DNA of 64,000 nt from JANNBN01 sp963763885 (GTDB lineage Bacteria > Actinomycetota > Acidimicrobiia > Acidimicrobiales > JANYDT01). The stretch spans positions 1,860,001-1,924,000 of the forward strand of contig CAVXQD010000007.1 of the NCBI GenBank assembly GCA_963763885.1. Direction: 5' to 3'. Below are positions 8,565-17,887 of this stretch, piece after piece; position 1 is the stretch's first letter; each line of letters begins with the position of its first letter. A program made the position numbers and the translations under genes. The notes beneath the pieces are model-generated. The model had not been told where the DNA came from and did not search any database. It was given only the letters and a program-made list of their open reading frames with translations.

Positions 8565-9386
8565 CTACTGAGCAGCGGCAGCAACAGTTGTGGTTGTGGC
8601 GCTTGCGCCGCCTTCACCCTCCGCAACAATTTCCAAGCTCTTGATCGTCACTAATTGTGAAGAGACCTCGGAACCCTCAACGGCAAGCGCATCGATCTTG
8701 CGAACAACGTCGAGACCCTGCGTGACCTTGCCCAGCGGCGCAAAGTCTGCTGGGTTCAGTGCGGCTCCGGAAGCACCGGAAATGATCAGGAATTGGCTGC
8801 CGTTAGCCCTGTCAGCCATCACCACAGAACCCGGTTGCAGGGCTTCAGCGCCCGATTCCGGTGCGATGGTGTATCCAGGTCCACCTTCGCCGCTTGCGTC
8901 GGGGCTGCCGCTCTGCACCAAGAAATCACCAATCACCCGGTGAAACGGCAGACCGTCGTAGAAGCTGTAGCGGGCCAAGTAAACGAAGTTGTTGACCGTC
9001 TTTGGCGCAGCGTTCTGGTCAAGGTCGATCCAGATGGTGCCCTTGTCCGTCTTCAGTTTCGCGCGGTACTTGGCTGCCATGTCGATGCACATGGGCGGGT
9101 CCAGAGGAAACGCACGGGTTTGGTTGTTGCCACCCGTGGGGTTGGGGCATTCCAGTGCAACAGGTGCAACGGTAGTTGGAGGAAGCGTGGTTGGAGGTTC
9201 CGTGGGAACCGGTGCCGCAACCGTGACTTCTGGCACGGTTGGTGCCGCAGTTTCCGTGTCACGGACAGCCGATCCAACGAGCGCTGCGATAGCAGTGAGA
9301 GCGACGACGCCCCCGGCCACAACCATTGCGCGGCCGCGCAGTCCTCGGGATTCACCAATTTCATCGTCTGTTTCATACGTGGCCAT
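8565..9386 (-). CDS. Membrane-anchored cyclophilin-type peptidyl-prolyl isomerase
   Basis: A 273-residue protein with a short charged N-terminus, one transmembrane helix (GRAMVVAGGVVALTAIAALVGSAV), a Pro/Thr/Val-rich spacer up to about residue 85, and a cyclophilin domain (FYDGLPFHRVIGDFLVQSG, MADRANGSQFLIISGASG, FAPLGKVTQGLDVV). The domain should face outside and help fold exported proteins. The tail is Ala/Thr-rich. It is divergent from the M23 peptidase gene, with about 100 bases between the starts. Confidence 0.92.
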   Translation of the reverse strand: MATYETDDEIGESRGLRGRAMVVAGGVVALTAIAALVGSAVRDTETAAPTVPEVTVAAPVPTEPPTTLPPTTVAPVALECPNPTGGNNQTRAFPLDPPMCIDMAAKYRAKLKTDKGTIWIDLDQNAAPKTVNNFVYLARYSFYDGLPFHRVIGDFLVQSGSPDASGEGGPGYTIAPESGAEALQPGSVVMADRANGSQFLIISGASGAALNPADFAPLGKVTQGLDVVRKIDALAVEGSEVSSQLVTIKSLEIVAEGEGGASATTTTVAAAAQ

Positions 9387-9490
9387 ATGGTTCAGGGTAG
9401 TTCACCCCCCGCGCAATTGAGGGGATCGCACCACCAACCGACCCCCTCCCGGTAGGGTTATGGGCGCCTGTTCCGGGCGAGCTCCTCCTG

Positions 9491-11308
9491 ATGCGCCATC
9501 GTCGAACGTCCCGCCATGCTTCTTCCGCCGCTCGGCGCGTCGCACTGAGCGCGCTTGTTGCCGCTCTTGTGTTCGTTCCACGCGCCGCTGCTGTCATCCC
9601 TCCGGAGACCGCGCCCTCGACGTTGCCGCCGGTGCCAGCCGCAACTACGTCGACAACGCTCATCAACCCACCAACGGTGGTAGTGGCGACGTCGGCACCG
9701 TCCGTTATCCCGGCGGTTGTGCCGTCGCTTGTGACCCCGAACGAGGTCATCACCCTGGCCACCTCCACCAGCGTGTCCGAGCCCTCAAGCACGATTGCTG
9801 TGTCAACAATCCCGCCTGAGGCCACCGTTTCGACCTCAACGATCCCCACCGATCCAGCCGTATCCACCATCCCCACGAGTTCCTCGTTGCCCGGGCACCG
9901 CGAGAGCGAGTTTTCGGATCTTTTCCTCGTTCCGGGTGTAGATCCGTCAACTGGTGCCAACTTCGACGATGCGTTGCCCGAAGAGGTACCGCTGACGGGG
10001 TTTGCAGCGTCGACCTACGGCTCGCCATTTATCGGCACGTCCTTCGCTGCAGAGTTGGCAAAGCTGACGGCCGGAGAGCGGCAACGGGTTCTCGACATCC
10101 AGGCGCGTCTTGCGGAGGCAACGAAACGGGTCGACGCCGCGAAGGATTCTCTGGAAGCGCTCACGAACTCCGGCCGGCAAAGCCAAGCCGACCTGGCCAA
10201 GCTGCATGCACTGCGTGACCAACTCGCAGTGTCTATGCGCCAGCGGGCGCTCCGTCAGTACACAGGTGAATCCGCTCGCTATCTTCGGCTGATCCTTGAA
10301 GCGAAGGATCTCAACGTGCTCCGTCGCCGGACAGACCTAATCTCGCAAGCGCAACGCCGAGACGCAGCGCTGGTCCAGACCTACCGGCAGTCGGCGCGAT
10401 CCTTGGAAGAAGAAACAGCGCAATTCAACGCCATCAAAGAAGCGCGACAGTTCGAGATCGATCAACTTGTTGCTGACCAAGAAGTGTTGAAGAAGGACTT
10501 CGATTCCCTCAGTGCACTTCTCGGAGCGCTCGATGCACCAGTGGCATTTGAAGGTTTTGTGTTCCCAGTGCAGCCGCCGTATGCCTACAGCGACACCTAC
10601 GGGGCCGATCGAATGATGGGATCTCCGTTCCAGCACCAACACCAAGGCGTTGACATCTTTGCCCGTGAAGGCACGCCGGTCGTAGCTACCAAACGCGGCG
10701 TCGTCTACAGCATTGGTGTGGCCCGTCTCGGAGGCAACCGCGTTTGGTTGAAGGATGTTGATGGTACGTGTTACTACTACGCACACCTAGTAGCGTTCGC
10801 GAGCGGGCTCTACGAGAACAAGATTGTCGAGTCCGGTGAAGTGCTTGGATTCGTCGGAACAACAGGTAACGCCGTCGGCACACCTCCTCACCTTCATTAC
10901 GAAATCCACCCGCAATGCGCAGGGCCAACCAACCCGAATCCCATTCTGAACGCGGTGGAAAACAGCAACCTCGAGCAGTATGTGGCGGCGGTTCGTCCAG
11001 TGTTTGGTGGCGGACAGATCCCAACCGGCGCTGCACCAGCAGCGACCACTGTCCCTGGGGCTCCGCAACCGGGTGCAACGTCTGTATCCACTCGGCCAGG
11101 ACAAGGTGCCCTTCCCGCGCTTGTTGGGAATGCCCCGGGAGGCAGTACCAGGGTGGTACCCACCTCCGGGGTGCTCCGACCGGCGGCAACGGTCAAGGGC
11201 GTACCCGTGCCGCAAGGAAACAAAGTCACCATCCCGCCGCCGACAACGGCACCGCCTGCAACAAAACCCGCCTCCACCAAAGCTGCAACCTCCCAGCCAG
11301 CCGGCTAG
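9491..11308 (+). CDS. Exported M23-family murein peptidase with coiled coil (EnvC/RipA-associated type)
   Basis: Secreted peptidoglycan endopeptidase or amidase activator of 605 residues. Order of parts: basic signal peptide to about residue 36 (RRVALSALVAALVFVPRAAA), Thr/Pro/Val-rich linker, coiled coil at about 190-340 (LTAGERQRVLDIQARLAEATKRVD onward), LytM/M23 domain with HQGVDIF near residue 384 and HLHYEIH near 467 as zinc-binding HxxxD and HxH motifs, then a Pro/Thr/Ala-rich tail. The coiled coil plus LytM layout is that of EnvC-like proteins acting in septal murein splitting. All expected metal ligands are present, so it may be catalytically active, unlike EnvC itself. Confidence 0.9.
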   Translation: MRHRRTSRHASSAARRVALSALVAALVFVPRAAAVIPPETAPSTLPPVPAATTSTTLINPPTVVVATSAPSVIPAVVPSLVTPNEVITLATSTSVSEPSSTIAVSTIPPEATVSTSTIPTDPAVSTIPTSSSLPGHRESEFSDLFLVPGVDPSTGANFDDALPEEVPLTGFAASTYGSPFIGTSFAAELAKLTAGERQRVLDIQARLAEATKRVDAAKDSLEALTNSGRQSQADLAKLHALRDQLAVSMRQRALRQYTGESARYLRLILEAKDLNVLRRRTDLISQAQRRDAALVQTYRQSARSLEEETAQFNAIKEARQFEIDQLVADQEVLKKDFDSLSALLGALDAPVAFEGFVFPVQPPYAYSDTYGADRMMGSPFQHQHQGVDIFAREGTPVVATKRGVVYSIGVARLGGNRVWLKDVDGTCYYYAHLVAFASGLYENKIVESGEVLGFVGTTGNAVGTPPHLHYEIHPQCAGPTNPNPILNAVENSNLEQYVAAVRPVFGGGQIPTGAAPAATTVPGAPQPGATSVSTRPGQGALPALVGNAPGGSTRVVPTSGVLRPAATVKGVPVPQGNKVTIPPPTTAPPATKPASTKAATSQPAG

Positions 11309-11338
11309 CGGGGGCTGCGCTGGTAGCGTGTCACCCCC

Positions 11339-12607
11339 GTGGCCCTCATCGTCCAGAAGTTCGGCGGAAGCAGCGTTGCTGACCCCGAGCGCATCCGTGC
11401 AGTAGCCGACCATGTTGCTCGTACCGTCAAGCGCGGCAACCAAGTAGTCGTCGTCGTTTCGGCGATGGGCAAGACCACCGACGACCTCATCCGTCTGTCT
11501 AACGCCGTGCTCACCAGCCAGAGCGGGCCGGTGGAAAAGGCGACGAAAAAGGGCGACGTTCCGGTGAAGGGCGACTCCCGCGAGATGGACATGCTGCTCT
11601 CCACGGGTGAGCGGGTTTCCGCTGCCTTGGTCGCGATGGCCATCGAAGACCTGGGTGTCCGGTCCGCCAGTTTCACGGGTAGTCAGGTCGGCATCGTCAC
11701 AGATACCCAACACGGCCGGGCAAAGATCATCGAAGTTAAGGGTGACCGCCTCCGTCAGGCCCTGGCTGCGGGTCTTGTGCCCGTCGTCGCGGGCTTCCAG
11801 GGCGTCTCGACTTCCAACGACGTCACCACGCTGGGCCGCGGCGGTTCAGACACCACGGCAGTTGCGCTGGGCGCTGCTCTTGGAGCCGACTCCTGCGAGA
11901 TCTACACAGACGTCACGGGCGTGTTCACCGCAGACCCGCGGGTGGCGCCTAAGGCTCACCGTATGAAGCAGGTCAGCTTCGAAGAAATGCTTGAAATGGC
12001 CGGCTCTGGCTCCGGCGTGGTCGCCCTCCGGGCGGTCGAATTTGCCAGCCGTCATAAGGTGCCGCTCCACGTGCGCTCCAGCTTCACCTGGGAACCAGGA
12101 ACAATCATCACCGAGGAGGATCCGTCCATGGAACAGGCCGTTGTTACAGGCATCACACACGACTCGTCCGAGGCCAAGGTCACGGTGGCAGACACCCCTG
12201 ACCGGCCAGGCGTCGCCGCACAACTGTTCCGGGCGTTGGCCGATGCGCGGATCAACGTCGACATGATCGTGCAAAACGTTGGTCACGACGGCAAGACCGA
12301 TATCAGCTTCACGGTGCCAAAGGCAGACCTCAACACGGCAATTGACGTTTGCGAACAGGTTGCGACGGACCTGGGAGCGGGCGTCGTTGATGCCGATCGT
12401 GAAGTTGCCCGAGTTTCCATTGTCGGAGCTGGCATGCGCACCAACCCTGGCGTTTCGGCAACCATGTTCGAGACGCTCGCAGCGGCGGGAGTCAACATCG
12501 AAATGATCTCCACCTCAACCATCCGACTGTCGTGCATGGTGCGTTCGGATCAGGTGGAAACAGCGGTGCAAGCACTCCATACGGCCTTCCAGCTCGACGC
12601 TGACTGA
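11339..12607 (+). CDS. lysC: Aspartate kinase
   Basis: First enzyme of the aspartate family pathway (Lys, Thr, Met, diaminopimelate), phosphorylating L-aspartate. The GTG start at 11339 gives VALIVQKFGGSSV, the canonical N-terminus. FQGVSTSNDVTTLGRGGSDTTA is the kinase signature. The last 150 residues form two ACT domains (VTVADTPDRPGVAAQLFRAL and VSIVGAGMRTNPGVSATMFE), the usual site of feedback control by Lys and Thr. Length 422 is normal. It is followed 124 bases later by asd on the same strand, the usual actinobacterial order. Confidence 0.97.
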   Translation: MALIVQKFGGSSVADPERIRAVADHVARTVKRGNQVVVVVSAMGKTTDDLIRLSNAVLTSQSGPVEKATKKGDVPVKGDSREMDMLLSTGERVSAALVAMAIEDLGVRSASFTGSQVGIVTDTQHGRAKIIEVKGDRLRQALAAGLVPVVAGFQGVSTSNDVTTLGRGGSDTTAVALGAALGADSCEIYTDVTGVFTADPRVAPKAHRMKQVSFEEMLEMAGSGSGVVALRAVEFASRHKVPLHVRSSFTWEPGTIITEEDPSMEQAVVTGITHDSSEAKVTVADTPDRPGVAAQLFRALADARINVDMIVQNVGHDGKTDISFTVPKADLNTAIDVCEQVATDLGAGVVDADREVARVSIVGAGMRTNPGVSATMFETLAAAGVNIEMISTSTIRLSCMVRSDQVETAVQALHTAFQLDAD

Positions 12608-12624
12608 ACCCAGGTTTCAGCCCC

Positions 12625-12659
12625 GGATTTTGAGTACGTCAAACACTCAACGTAAATCC
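12625..12659 (+). promoter_or_regulatory. Hairpin-forming spacer between lysC and asd
   Basis: TTGAGT (12630-12635) pairs with ACTCAA (12645-12650), and outside it GGATTT (12625-12630, overlapping by one base) can pair with AAATCC (12654-12659). It could be a terminator, a processing site or part of an asd leader. No T-run follows. Confidence 0.35.
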
Positions 12660-12731
12660 GTCCCAATCCGGCTTCTCGACGCGCGAAACTAGATGGTCCC
12701 TGTGGAACCCCGGAACGTCTAGGAGCAGCAG

Positions 12732-13778
12732 ATGCGAATCGCAATCGTTGGAGCAACAGGCATGGTCGGCGAAGCCATGCGAGACATCCTCGTGGAGCGC
12801 AAGTTCCCGTATACCGATGTTCGATTCTTTGCGTCGGCCCGCTCAGCTGGTCGGACCATCGAGTTTGACGGCAAGCAGATCGTCGTCGAGGACGCCGAGA
12901 CCGCAGATCCGTCCGGCATAGACATCGCTCTGTTCTCTGCAGGCGGCTCAACCTCCAAGGCCCTGGCACCAAAGTTCGCCGCGGCCGGCGCCGTGGTGGT
13001 CGACAACTCCAGTGCGTGGCGCATGGACCCAGATGTGCCTCTGGTGGTCAGCGAAGTCAACCCGCACGCCATTGCGAATCGTCCCAAGGGGATCATCGCC
13101 AATCCAAACTGCACCACCATGGCGGCTATGCCCGTCCTGCAACCGCTCCATGCGGAAGCCGGCCTGATCAAAGTCATCGCAGCCACGTACCAGGCCGTCT
13201 CCGGTGGCGGTGTGGCCGGCGTTTCCGATCTTGAAACCCAGGTCCGCAAGGTTGCAGACGAGTCTGCAAAGCTCGCCGTTCACGGCGACGCGGTTGATAT
13301 TCCAGCACCCCAGAAGTTCAGTCAGCCCATCGCGTTCAACGTCCTGCCGTATGCGGGTGCCTACGCCGAAGACGAGTTCGACGGTGACCTCGGGTACACC
13401 GACGAAGAACTGAAACTGCGCAACGAAAGCCGCAAGATCTTGGAAATTCCAGGTCTGAAGGTTGCGGGGACGTGCGTACGGGTTCCGGTGTATACCGGCC
13501 ATTCGCTGTCCATCCACGCTGAGTTCGAGCGCCCGATTTCAGTCGCCAAGGCACTCGAGGTTCTCGGCACGGCCCCGGGAGTGGAGCTCGACGACGTCCC
13601 CACCCCGCTGAAGGCCGCTGGCCGCGATGCCAGCTACGTCGGCCGCATCCGTCGGGATCCAACGGCCGACAATGGGCTGGTGTTGTTCATCAGCAACGAC
13701 AACCTTCGCAAAGGTGCGGCGCTCAACGCGGTGCAGGTGGCCGAGCTCGTGGCGCAGGAACTCAGCGCCAAACGCTGA
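12732..13778 (+). CDS. asd: Aspartate-semialdehyde dehydrogenase
   Basis: NADPH-dependent reduction of aspartyl phosphate to aspartate semialdehyde, the branch point towards diaminopimelate/lysine and threonine/methionine. N-terminal MRIAIVGATGMVG is the nucleotide-binding loop. NPNCTTMA carries the catalytic Cys near residue 130, and VYTGHSLSIHAEF the catalytic His region. An AGGAG Shine-Dalgarno sits at 12721, 6 bases before the ATG. Length 348 is normal. Confidence 0.97.
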   Translation: MRIAIVGATGMVGEAMRDILVERKFPYTDVRFFASARSAGRTIEFDGKQIVVEDAETADPSGIDIALFSAGGSTSKALAPKFAAAGAVVVDNSSAWRMDPDVPLVVSEVNPHAIANRPKGIIANPNCTTMAAMPVLQPLHAEAGLIKVIAATYQAVSGGGVAGVSDLETQVRKVADESAKLAVHGDAVDIPAPQKFSQPIAFNVLPYAGAYAEDEFDGDLGYTDEELKLRNESRKILEIPGLKVAGTCVRVPVYTGHSLSIHAEFERPISVAKALEVLGTAPGVELDDVPTPLKAAGRDASYVGRIRRDPTADNGLVLFISNDNLRKGAALNAVQVAELVAQELSAKR

Positions 13779-13789
13779 ATAGCGTGCCA

Positions 13790-13814
13790 ACGGGTGGTCA
13801 GATCGGCCACCCGT
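13790..13814. terminator. Hairpin at the convergent end of asd and the small LuxR gene
   Basis: ACGGGTGG (13790-13797) pairs perfectly with CCACCCGT (13807-13814) across a 9-base loop. The right arm lies inside the last codons of the minus-strand regulator and the loop contains its stop codon, so the two genes share it. Confidence 0.55.
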
Positions 13815-14244
13815 CGGTTGTTGCGACAAGCCGGGCCAGTTGAACTCGCGATGTGAGGTCAAGTTTTGCAAGTGCGTGAGATACGTGCGAGTCGACCGTT
13901 CGGTGCGAAACGTACAGTTGGCCGGCAACCTGCTTGTTTGTCAGGCCTTGCGCAACCAAGTGAACAACGGCGCGTTCAGCAGCGGTGAGGGACTCGGCTC
14001 CCAGCACAGCGCTGGTTCCGCTCCTGGATTCGGTCCTGGATTCGGTCCTAGCCTCAGTCCCAGCTTCGGTGCCGATTTCACGCTGCACCAACTGCCGGAG
14101 CTCCTGAGCAACCCAGAGCAGCGTTTGATTCCACGGCTCAGCGCGTTGGGCTCCGTCCACCGTCAGAGTGATTCCCGCCAAGTTGACGCGGATCCCGCCC
14201 GTGGGGTTGTGCTGGAGAACTGCTGTTGAGGTGTCCGTCGTCAT
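13798..14244 (-). CDS. Small LuxR-type HTH protein
   Basis: Started at the ATG at 14244 (MTTDTSTAVLQ) with GGTGGG just upstream, giving 148 residues; a TTG 25 codons earlier is possible. The last 65 residues are a LuxR helix-turn-helix (LTAAERAVVHLVAQGLTNKQVAGQLYVSHRTVDSHVSHAL). Between the N-terminal part and the HTH lies a short repetitive run GTEAGTEARTESRTESRSGT that reflects 12-bp DNA repeats near 14030-14060. It lies just upstream of the large LuxR regulator's stop codon region in the same orientation; the target is unknown. Confidence 0.75.
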   Translation of the reverse strand: MTTDTSTAVLQHNPTGGIRVNLAGITLTVDGAQRAEPWNQTLLWVAQELRQLVQREIGTEAGTEARTESRTESRSGTSAVLGAESLTAAERAVVHLVAQGLTNKQVAGQLYVSHRTVDSHVSHALAKLDLTSRVQLARLVATTDGWPI

Positions 14245-14333
14245 GTACCCACCATGGGTCAAAAGACTGAGGCAAACATCCGCCAAGTGGTTGATCTGGC
14301 AAGAGAACGCCCGGGTCAACCACCCTCCGAGGT

Positions 14334-17300
14334 TTACGCGCCTCTGGCTGCGGACTGTGCGGCCAGTTCGGATCTATTGCTGATCCCCAGCTTTTCGTAG
14401 ACGTGAACGAGGTGCGTCTTCACAGTTGCTCGTGAGATGAACAGCCGCTCGGCGATCTGTGGGTTGGTAAGGCCAGTGGTGACCAGTTCAACCACCTGGA
14501 TCTCGGTCGGCGTGAGGCTCTCCCAGCCGAAGGCTGCACGGCCTCGATCGCCCCGCATCCGTTGCGCCAGTTCGACTGCAGCGGACAGGGAAAGCGTGAG
14601 TCCTTCGGCCCAACCGACCGTCGATTTCGCCGCAAGGTGCGCGGTGGCCACGTACGTGTTGCGGTGCGCGAAACGGTGCCGATAACCCGTACGGTCCCGT
14701 GCTGCGTGAGCGGCGCCAAGTAGCCGCGCCCCGTCGAGCAATCGCTGGTTCTGTATCAACAGCGGACCAATGGCTTCTAGCGCGTCCACTGCAGCGGTCC
14801 AGAGCTCGAACTCGGTAGCTGATGCAAGGGATTGATGCGCGTGGTCTAGTGCTGAGTGCGTGTCACTACTCATCGTGCACTCGGCCATCACAAGATGGCC
14901 GATAGCTTCGAAACCAGGCGCTCGCAGGTGGCTCCAGTCGCTGAGAAGCATTGAGGCATGCTCGCGGGCTGCAGCTTGGTCACCCAAAGCCAGATGAATC
15001 CTGGCGAGCCATGTGCGCGCATATGACCGATAAATCGGAGCAGAGGATTGCAGCACGGCCGTCAGCCGTGGCAATGCCAACGCCGCGTCGTTGTTATTCA
15101 GCACCGTCACTGCTTCGAAAAAGTGGACGGTGTCGGTGAACGCGCCGGCGGATGTGGTGCGTAGTTGTTGCCAGACCGGTGCATCAGCTGGCTTTTCGAG
15201 ACATCCCGCCAGTGCGATCTGCGCTTGGATGTATCCCACCTCTGCCACTTCGGCGAGCGGATTGTCCAGGTCGGCGTCAACAATTGCAGCCGCTTCAGCG
15301 GCGAGCCGGCGAGCCAGATCAAGTTCGCCGCGCCACAGAGCGCAGTTCGCTTGGACGAGCAAAGTTCGATGGTTGGTAAACGTCCCGAGCATCGCTTCTG
15401 CTGTGCGAACCATGCCGAACTCGGCGCAGACACTGGCCGGTATGTAGGTGCAGTTGGTGAACGAGAGCCAATCGTGGTGTTGGGCAGACTTGGACCGCAG
15501 TAGTTGGTACCGCTCCAGCAGCTTCGTTGTGGGGCCCAGGTCTCCAAGTTTGGTGTGGGTCATGTTGCCATCGATGCGAGTTCGGTACGGCTCTGCGTTC
15601 GTTGCATCGGCCTCCGTGACGGATTCTCCAAAGGCTTCCCCCAGCTCCAAGCTGGCGTTATAGATGGGGCCGATGATCCAGACGGCAGCCTCAGCGAATT
15701 CAACTGAGGTGCGATCTGCCTTTTCGATGGCCGCAAGTCCGTATCGCACCACCTCTTGGTACTGTCCGCGGATGAGCCAGTAGTACCCAAGTCCGGCTGT
15801 TAACCGGAGCGACGTGGCGCCGCCGGTCTCCACCCAATTGAAAGCCGCAGAACAGTTTCCGATTTCGCTATCCAGCGTGCGCAACCAACCGGGGGTGCGG
15901 TCGATGAATTGCTGCGCATCGTTGGTCTGGCTTACCTCGTCAAACCTGCCCAACCACTGAGCAAACCAGTTGGCGTGCGCGTCGCGGGCTGCCGTTGCCT
16001 CACCGAGTTCTTCGAGACGTTCGATAGCGAAGGAACGGATGGTTTCAAGCATCACGAACCGGTCCCGTTCGTCCTCGAGTACCAAGAGGCTCTTGTCGAC
16101 CAAACGTCGAATCGCTTCGTTGACGTCATAGGGTTCTACGTCGGAGAATGCTTCCGCAATGGCATGCGCAGCCTCCATGGTGAACCCGCCCACAAAGACC
16201 CCCATACGGCGGAAAACGACTCGTTCAGCGCCTTCAAGTAGGCCTTCGCTCCATGCGATGCACGACCGCAGTGTTTCGTGGCGGTCACCTATGTTCTGGG
16301 CGCGCGTTGGGACCCCCTGCAGTTGATCGCTGAGTTGGGCAGCGATGCGATCAGGAGGCATCGACCGCACCCGGGCTGCCGCCAGTTCAATAGCCAAAGG
16401 GAGTCCGTCGAGACGCCCGCAGATGGTTGCAACGTGAGTGGCGTTGGCGGCCGTCAGAACGAATCCACGGCGCACACGGGCGGCCCGTTCGAGGAACAAC
16501 TGCACGGACTCGAAGCGTTGGAGCGATTCCACGTCGCTGAGATCACCGGGTGTCGGTGACGTCAGCGGAGGCACGCGCCACACGATTTCGCCCGGCACGT
16601 CGAGTGGTTCGCGGCTGGTGCAGAGAACGGAGATGCTGGGGGCTTCGACGAGGATTCGCTGGACAATGTCCGACGCTGCGCTCAGAAGGTGTTCGGCGTT
16701 GTCCAAAACGATCAAGGTGTCGCCGCGATTCTGCAATGACACCACGATGTGGTTGGCGAGGTCCCCTTGTTCAAGCTCAACAAGTCCGAGTGCGACGCAA
16801 AGCGCGTTGAGGACTCCGGGACCATCGGTGCGTCGGGCAAGTTCCACCCAGACAACATCGAGCGTTGACGCGTCGCTCATCTGGGCGAGAGTCTCGTAGG
16901 CAAGACGGGTCTTGCCGCAGCCGCCAGGCCCTGTGATCGTGATCAGGCGCTCGTTCGGCAGAGTTGAAAGCAGTTCGCTGATTTCATCCTGACGTCCAAT
17001 CAACGGGGTGATAGGGATAGCAGCAACACCTGGGCTGCGTCGAGGTTTGCTTGCACCGAGCGACGCTGCGATTTGCACAATTCGTCTCGGCACACCTCGG
17101 GCGTGTTCGATTAGTACAAGTTCGTCTTCTGTCGGAGGTCGCCCAAGACTGGCAGTGGCTAACTGCAGTGATTGTGCCGGTTCGAGCGGTCGCAGGATCA
17201 ACGTCGGGGCACCGCTGGATTCCATGGCGCGGCGAAGTGTCACCACGGCTGGCCGAGTACTGAACTCCAACGTTGCGACTACCAACAGCGGACTCGTCGC

Positions 17301-17636
17301 CGGGGAATGCAGCACCAGATTCTCGAGGCGGCAGAGGCTGGCGTCGTCCAAGTTGTGGGCGGCATCGACGAAAATCACGTGCGGCTCTATTTGCGGTTGG
17401 AGCAAATCTGGGAGGAGTGCGACGAGGCGGTGAACGCCCGGACCGACCACGTTCCAGCCCGTCGCCGCTGCGGTGGCCGCCATCTCGGCCACGAGCCGAG
17501 AAGACCCGAGCCCGGATTCGGCTTCGATGATGATCGCCTCGGCATGGCCTGTCTCGACACGGGCCAAGGTGGCGATGAACTGACGCAACTCCGGTGCTCG
17601 GCCGAGCAACGGGCTTGGAGTTGATCTCGACAACAT
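14334..17636 (-). CDS. Large ATPase (STAND/NB-ARC type) LuxR-family regulator
   Basis: The ATG at 17636 gives 1100 residues; a longer frame to 17741 would run through the tRNA gene and is rejected. Two NTPase-like units are visible. The first holds EAESGLGSSRLVAEM near residue 38-52, a Walker A in which Ser replaces Lys, with HVIFVDAAHNL as a weak Walker B. The second holds TGPGGCGKTRLAYETL near residue 235, an intact P-loop, with LIVLDNAEHLL and CTSREPLDVPG as in AfsR/NB-ARC ATPases. A helical repeat region follows, and the C-terminus is a LuxR HTH (LTPTEIQVVELVTTGLTNPQIAERLFISRATVKTHL). Such proteins sense a ligand, oligomerise and activate genes. The inducer is not evident. Confidence 0.88.
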   Translation of the reverse strand: MLSRSTPSPLLGRAPELRQFIATLARVETGHAEAIIIEAESGLGSSRLVAEMAATAAATGWNVVGPGVHRLVALLPDLLQPQIEPHVIFVDAAHNLDDASLCRLENLVLHSPATSPLLVVATLEFSTRPAVVTLRRAMESSGAPTLILRPLEPAQSLQLATASLGRPPTEDELVLIEHARGVPRRIVQIAASLGASKPRRSPGVAAIPITPLIGRQDEISELLSTLPNERLITITGPGGCGKTRLAYETLAQMSDASTLDVVWVELARRTDGPGVLNALCVALGLVELEQGDLANHIVVSLQNRGDTLIVLDNAEHLLSAASDIVQRILVEAPSISVLCTSREPLDVPGEIVWRVPPLTSPTPGDLSDVESLQRFESVQLFLERAARVRRGFVLTAANATHVATICGRLDGLPLAIELAAARVRSMPPDRIAAQLSDQLQGVPTRAQNIGDRHETLRSCIAWSEGLLEGAERVVFRRMGVFVGGFTMEAAHAIAEAFSDVEPYDVNEAIRRLVDKSLLVLEDERDRFVMLETIRSFAIERLEELGEATAARDAHANWFAQWLGRFDEVSQTNDAQQFIDRTPGWLRTLDSEIGNCSAAFNWVETGGATSLRLTAGLGYYWLIRGQYQEVVRYGLAAIEKADRTSVEFAEAAVWIIGPIYNASLELGEAFGESVTEADATNAEPYRTRIDGNMTHTKLGDLGPTTKLLERYQLLRSKSAQHHDWLSFTNCTYIPASVCAEFGMVRTAEAMLGTFTNHRTLLVQANCALWRGELDLARRLAAEAAAIVDADLDNPLAEVAEVGYIQAQIALAGCLEKPADAPVWQQLRTTSAGAFTDTVHFFEAVTVLNNNDAALALPRLTAVLQSSAPIYRSYARTWLARIHLALGDQAAAREHASMLLSDWSHLRAPGFEAIGHLVMAECTMSSDTHSALDHAHQSLASATEFELWTAAVDALEAIGPLLIQNQRLLDGARLLGAAHAARDRTGYRHRFAHRNTYVATAHLAAKSTVGWAEGLTLSLSAAVELAQRMRGDRGRAAFGWESLTPTEIQVVELVTTGLTNPQIAERLFISRATVKTHLVHVYEKLGISNRSELAAQSAARGA

Positions 17637-17710
17637 GCCGTGGCCAGTCAAACATGAATGGCGAATCCCCGCATGATCGGTCAAATCCGAGCCGATACTG
17701 TTGGGCCTCA

Positions 17711-17787
17711 CGGGATGTAGCGCAGCTTGGTAGCGCGCCACGTTCGGGACGTGGAGGCCGGGGGTTCAAGTCCCCCCATCCCGACCA
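17711..17787 (+). tRNA. tRNA-Pro (anticodon CGG)
   Basis: Complete cloverleaf of 77 bases. Acceptor CGGGATG pairs with CATCCCG; D-stem GCGC/GCGC; anticodon stem CCACG/CGTGG around loop TTCGGGA, so the anticodon is CGG; T-stem GGGGG/CCCCC with loop TTCAAGT. CCA is encoded at 17785-17787. The 5' C and C1-G72 pair are typical of bacterial tRNA-Pro. Confidence 0.97.
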
Positions 17788-17812
17788 GACTCCGATCAAC
17801 CGACCTGAAATG

Positions 17813-17838
17813 AGAAAAGACCCGCCGTATGGCGGGCC
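17813..17838 (-). terminator. Terminator of the secreted coiled-coil gene
   Basis: CCCGCC (17821-17826) and GGCGGG (17831-17836) form a stem with a GTAT loop. Read on the minus strand the hairpin is followed by TCTTTTCTC, a plausible T-run for the gene ending at 17888. It may also serve the tRNA from the other side. Confidence 0.6.
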
Positions 17839-17887
17839 TTGCTCAAGAACTCAGTGGATCGATTCGGCAGTTCCAACCGCCCGCTGG

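Noticed and set aside
17637..17741. N-terminal extension of the large LuxR regulator
   Set aside because: It would run through the tRNA-Pro gene; the ATG at 17636 gives a sensible start.
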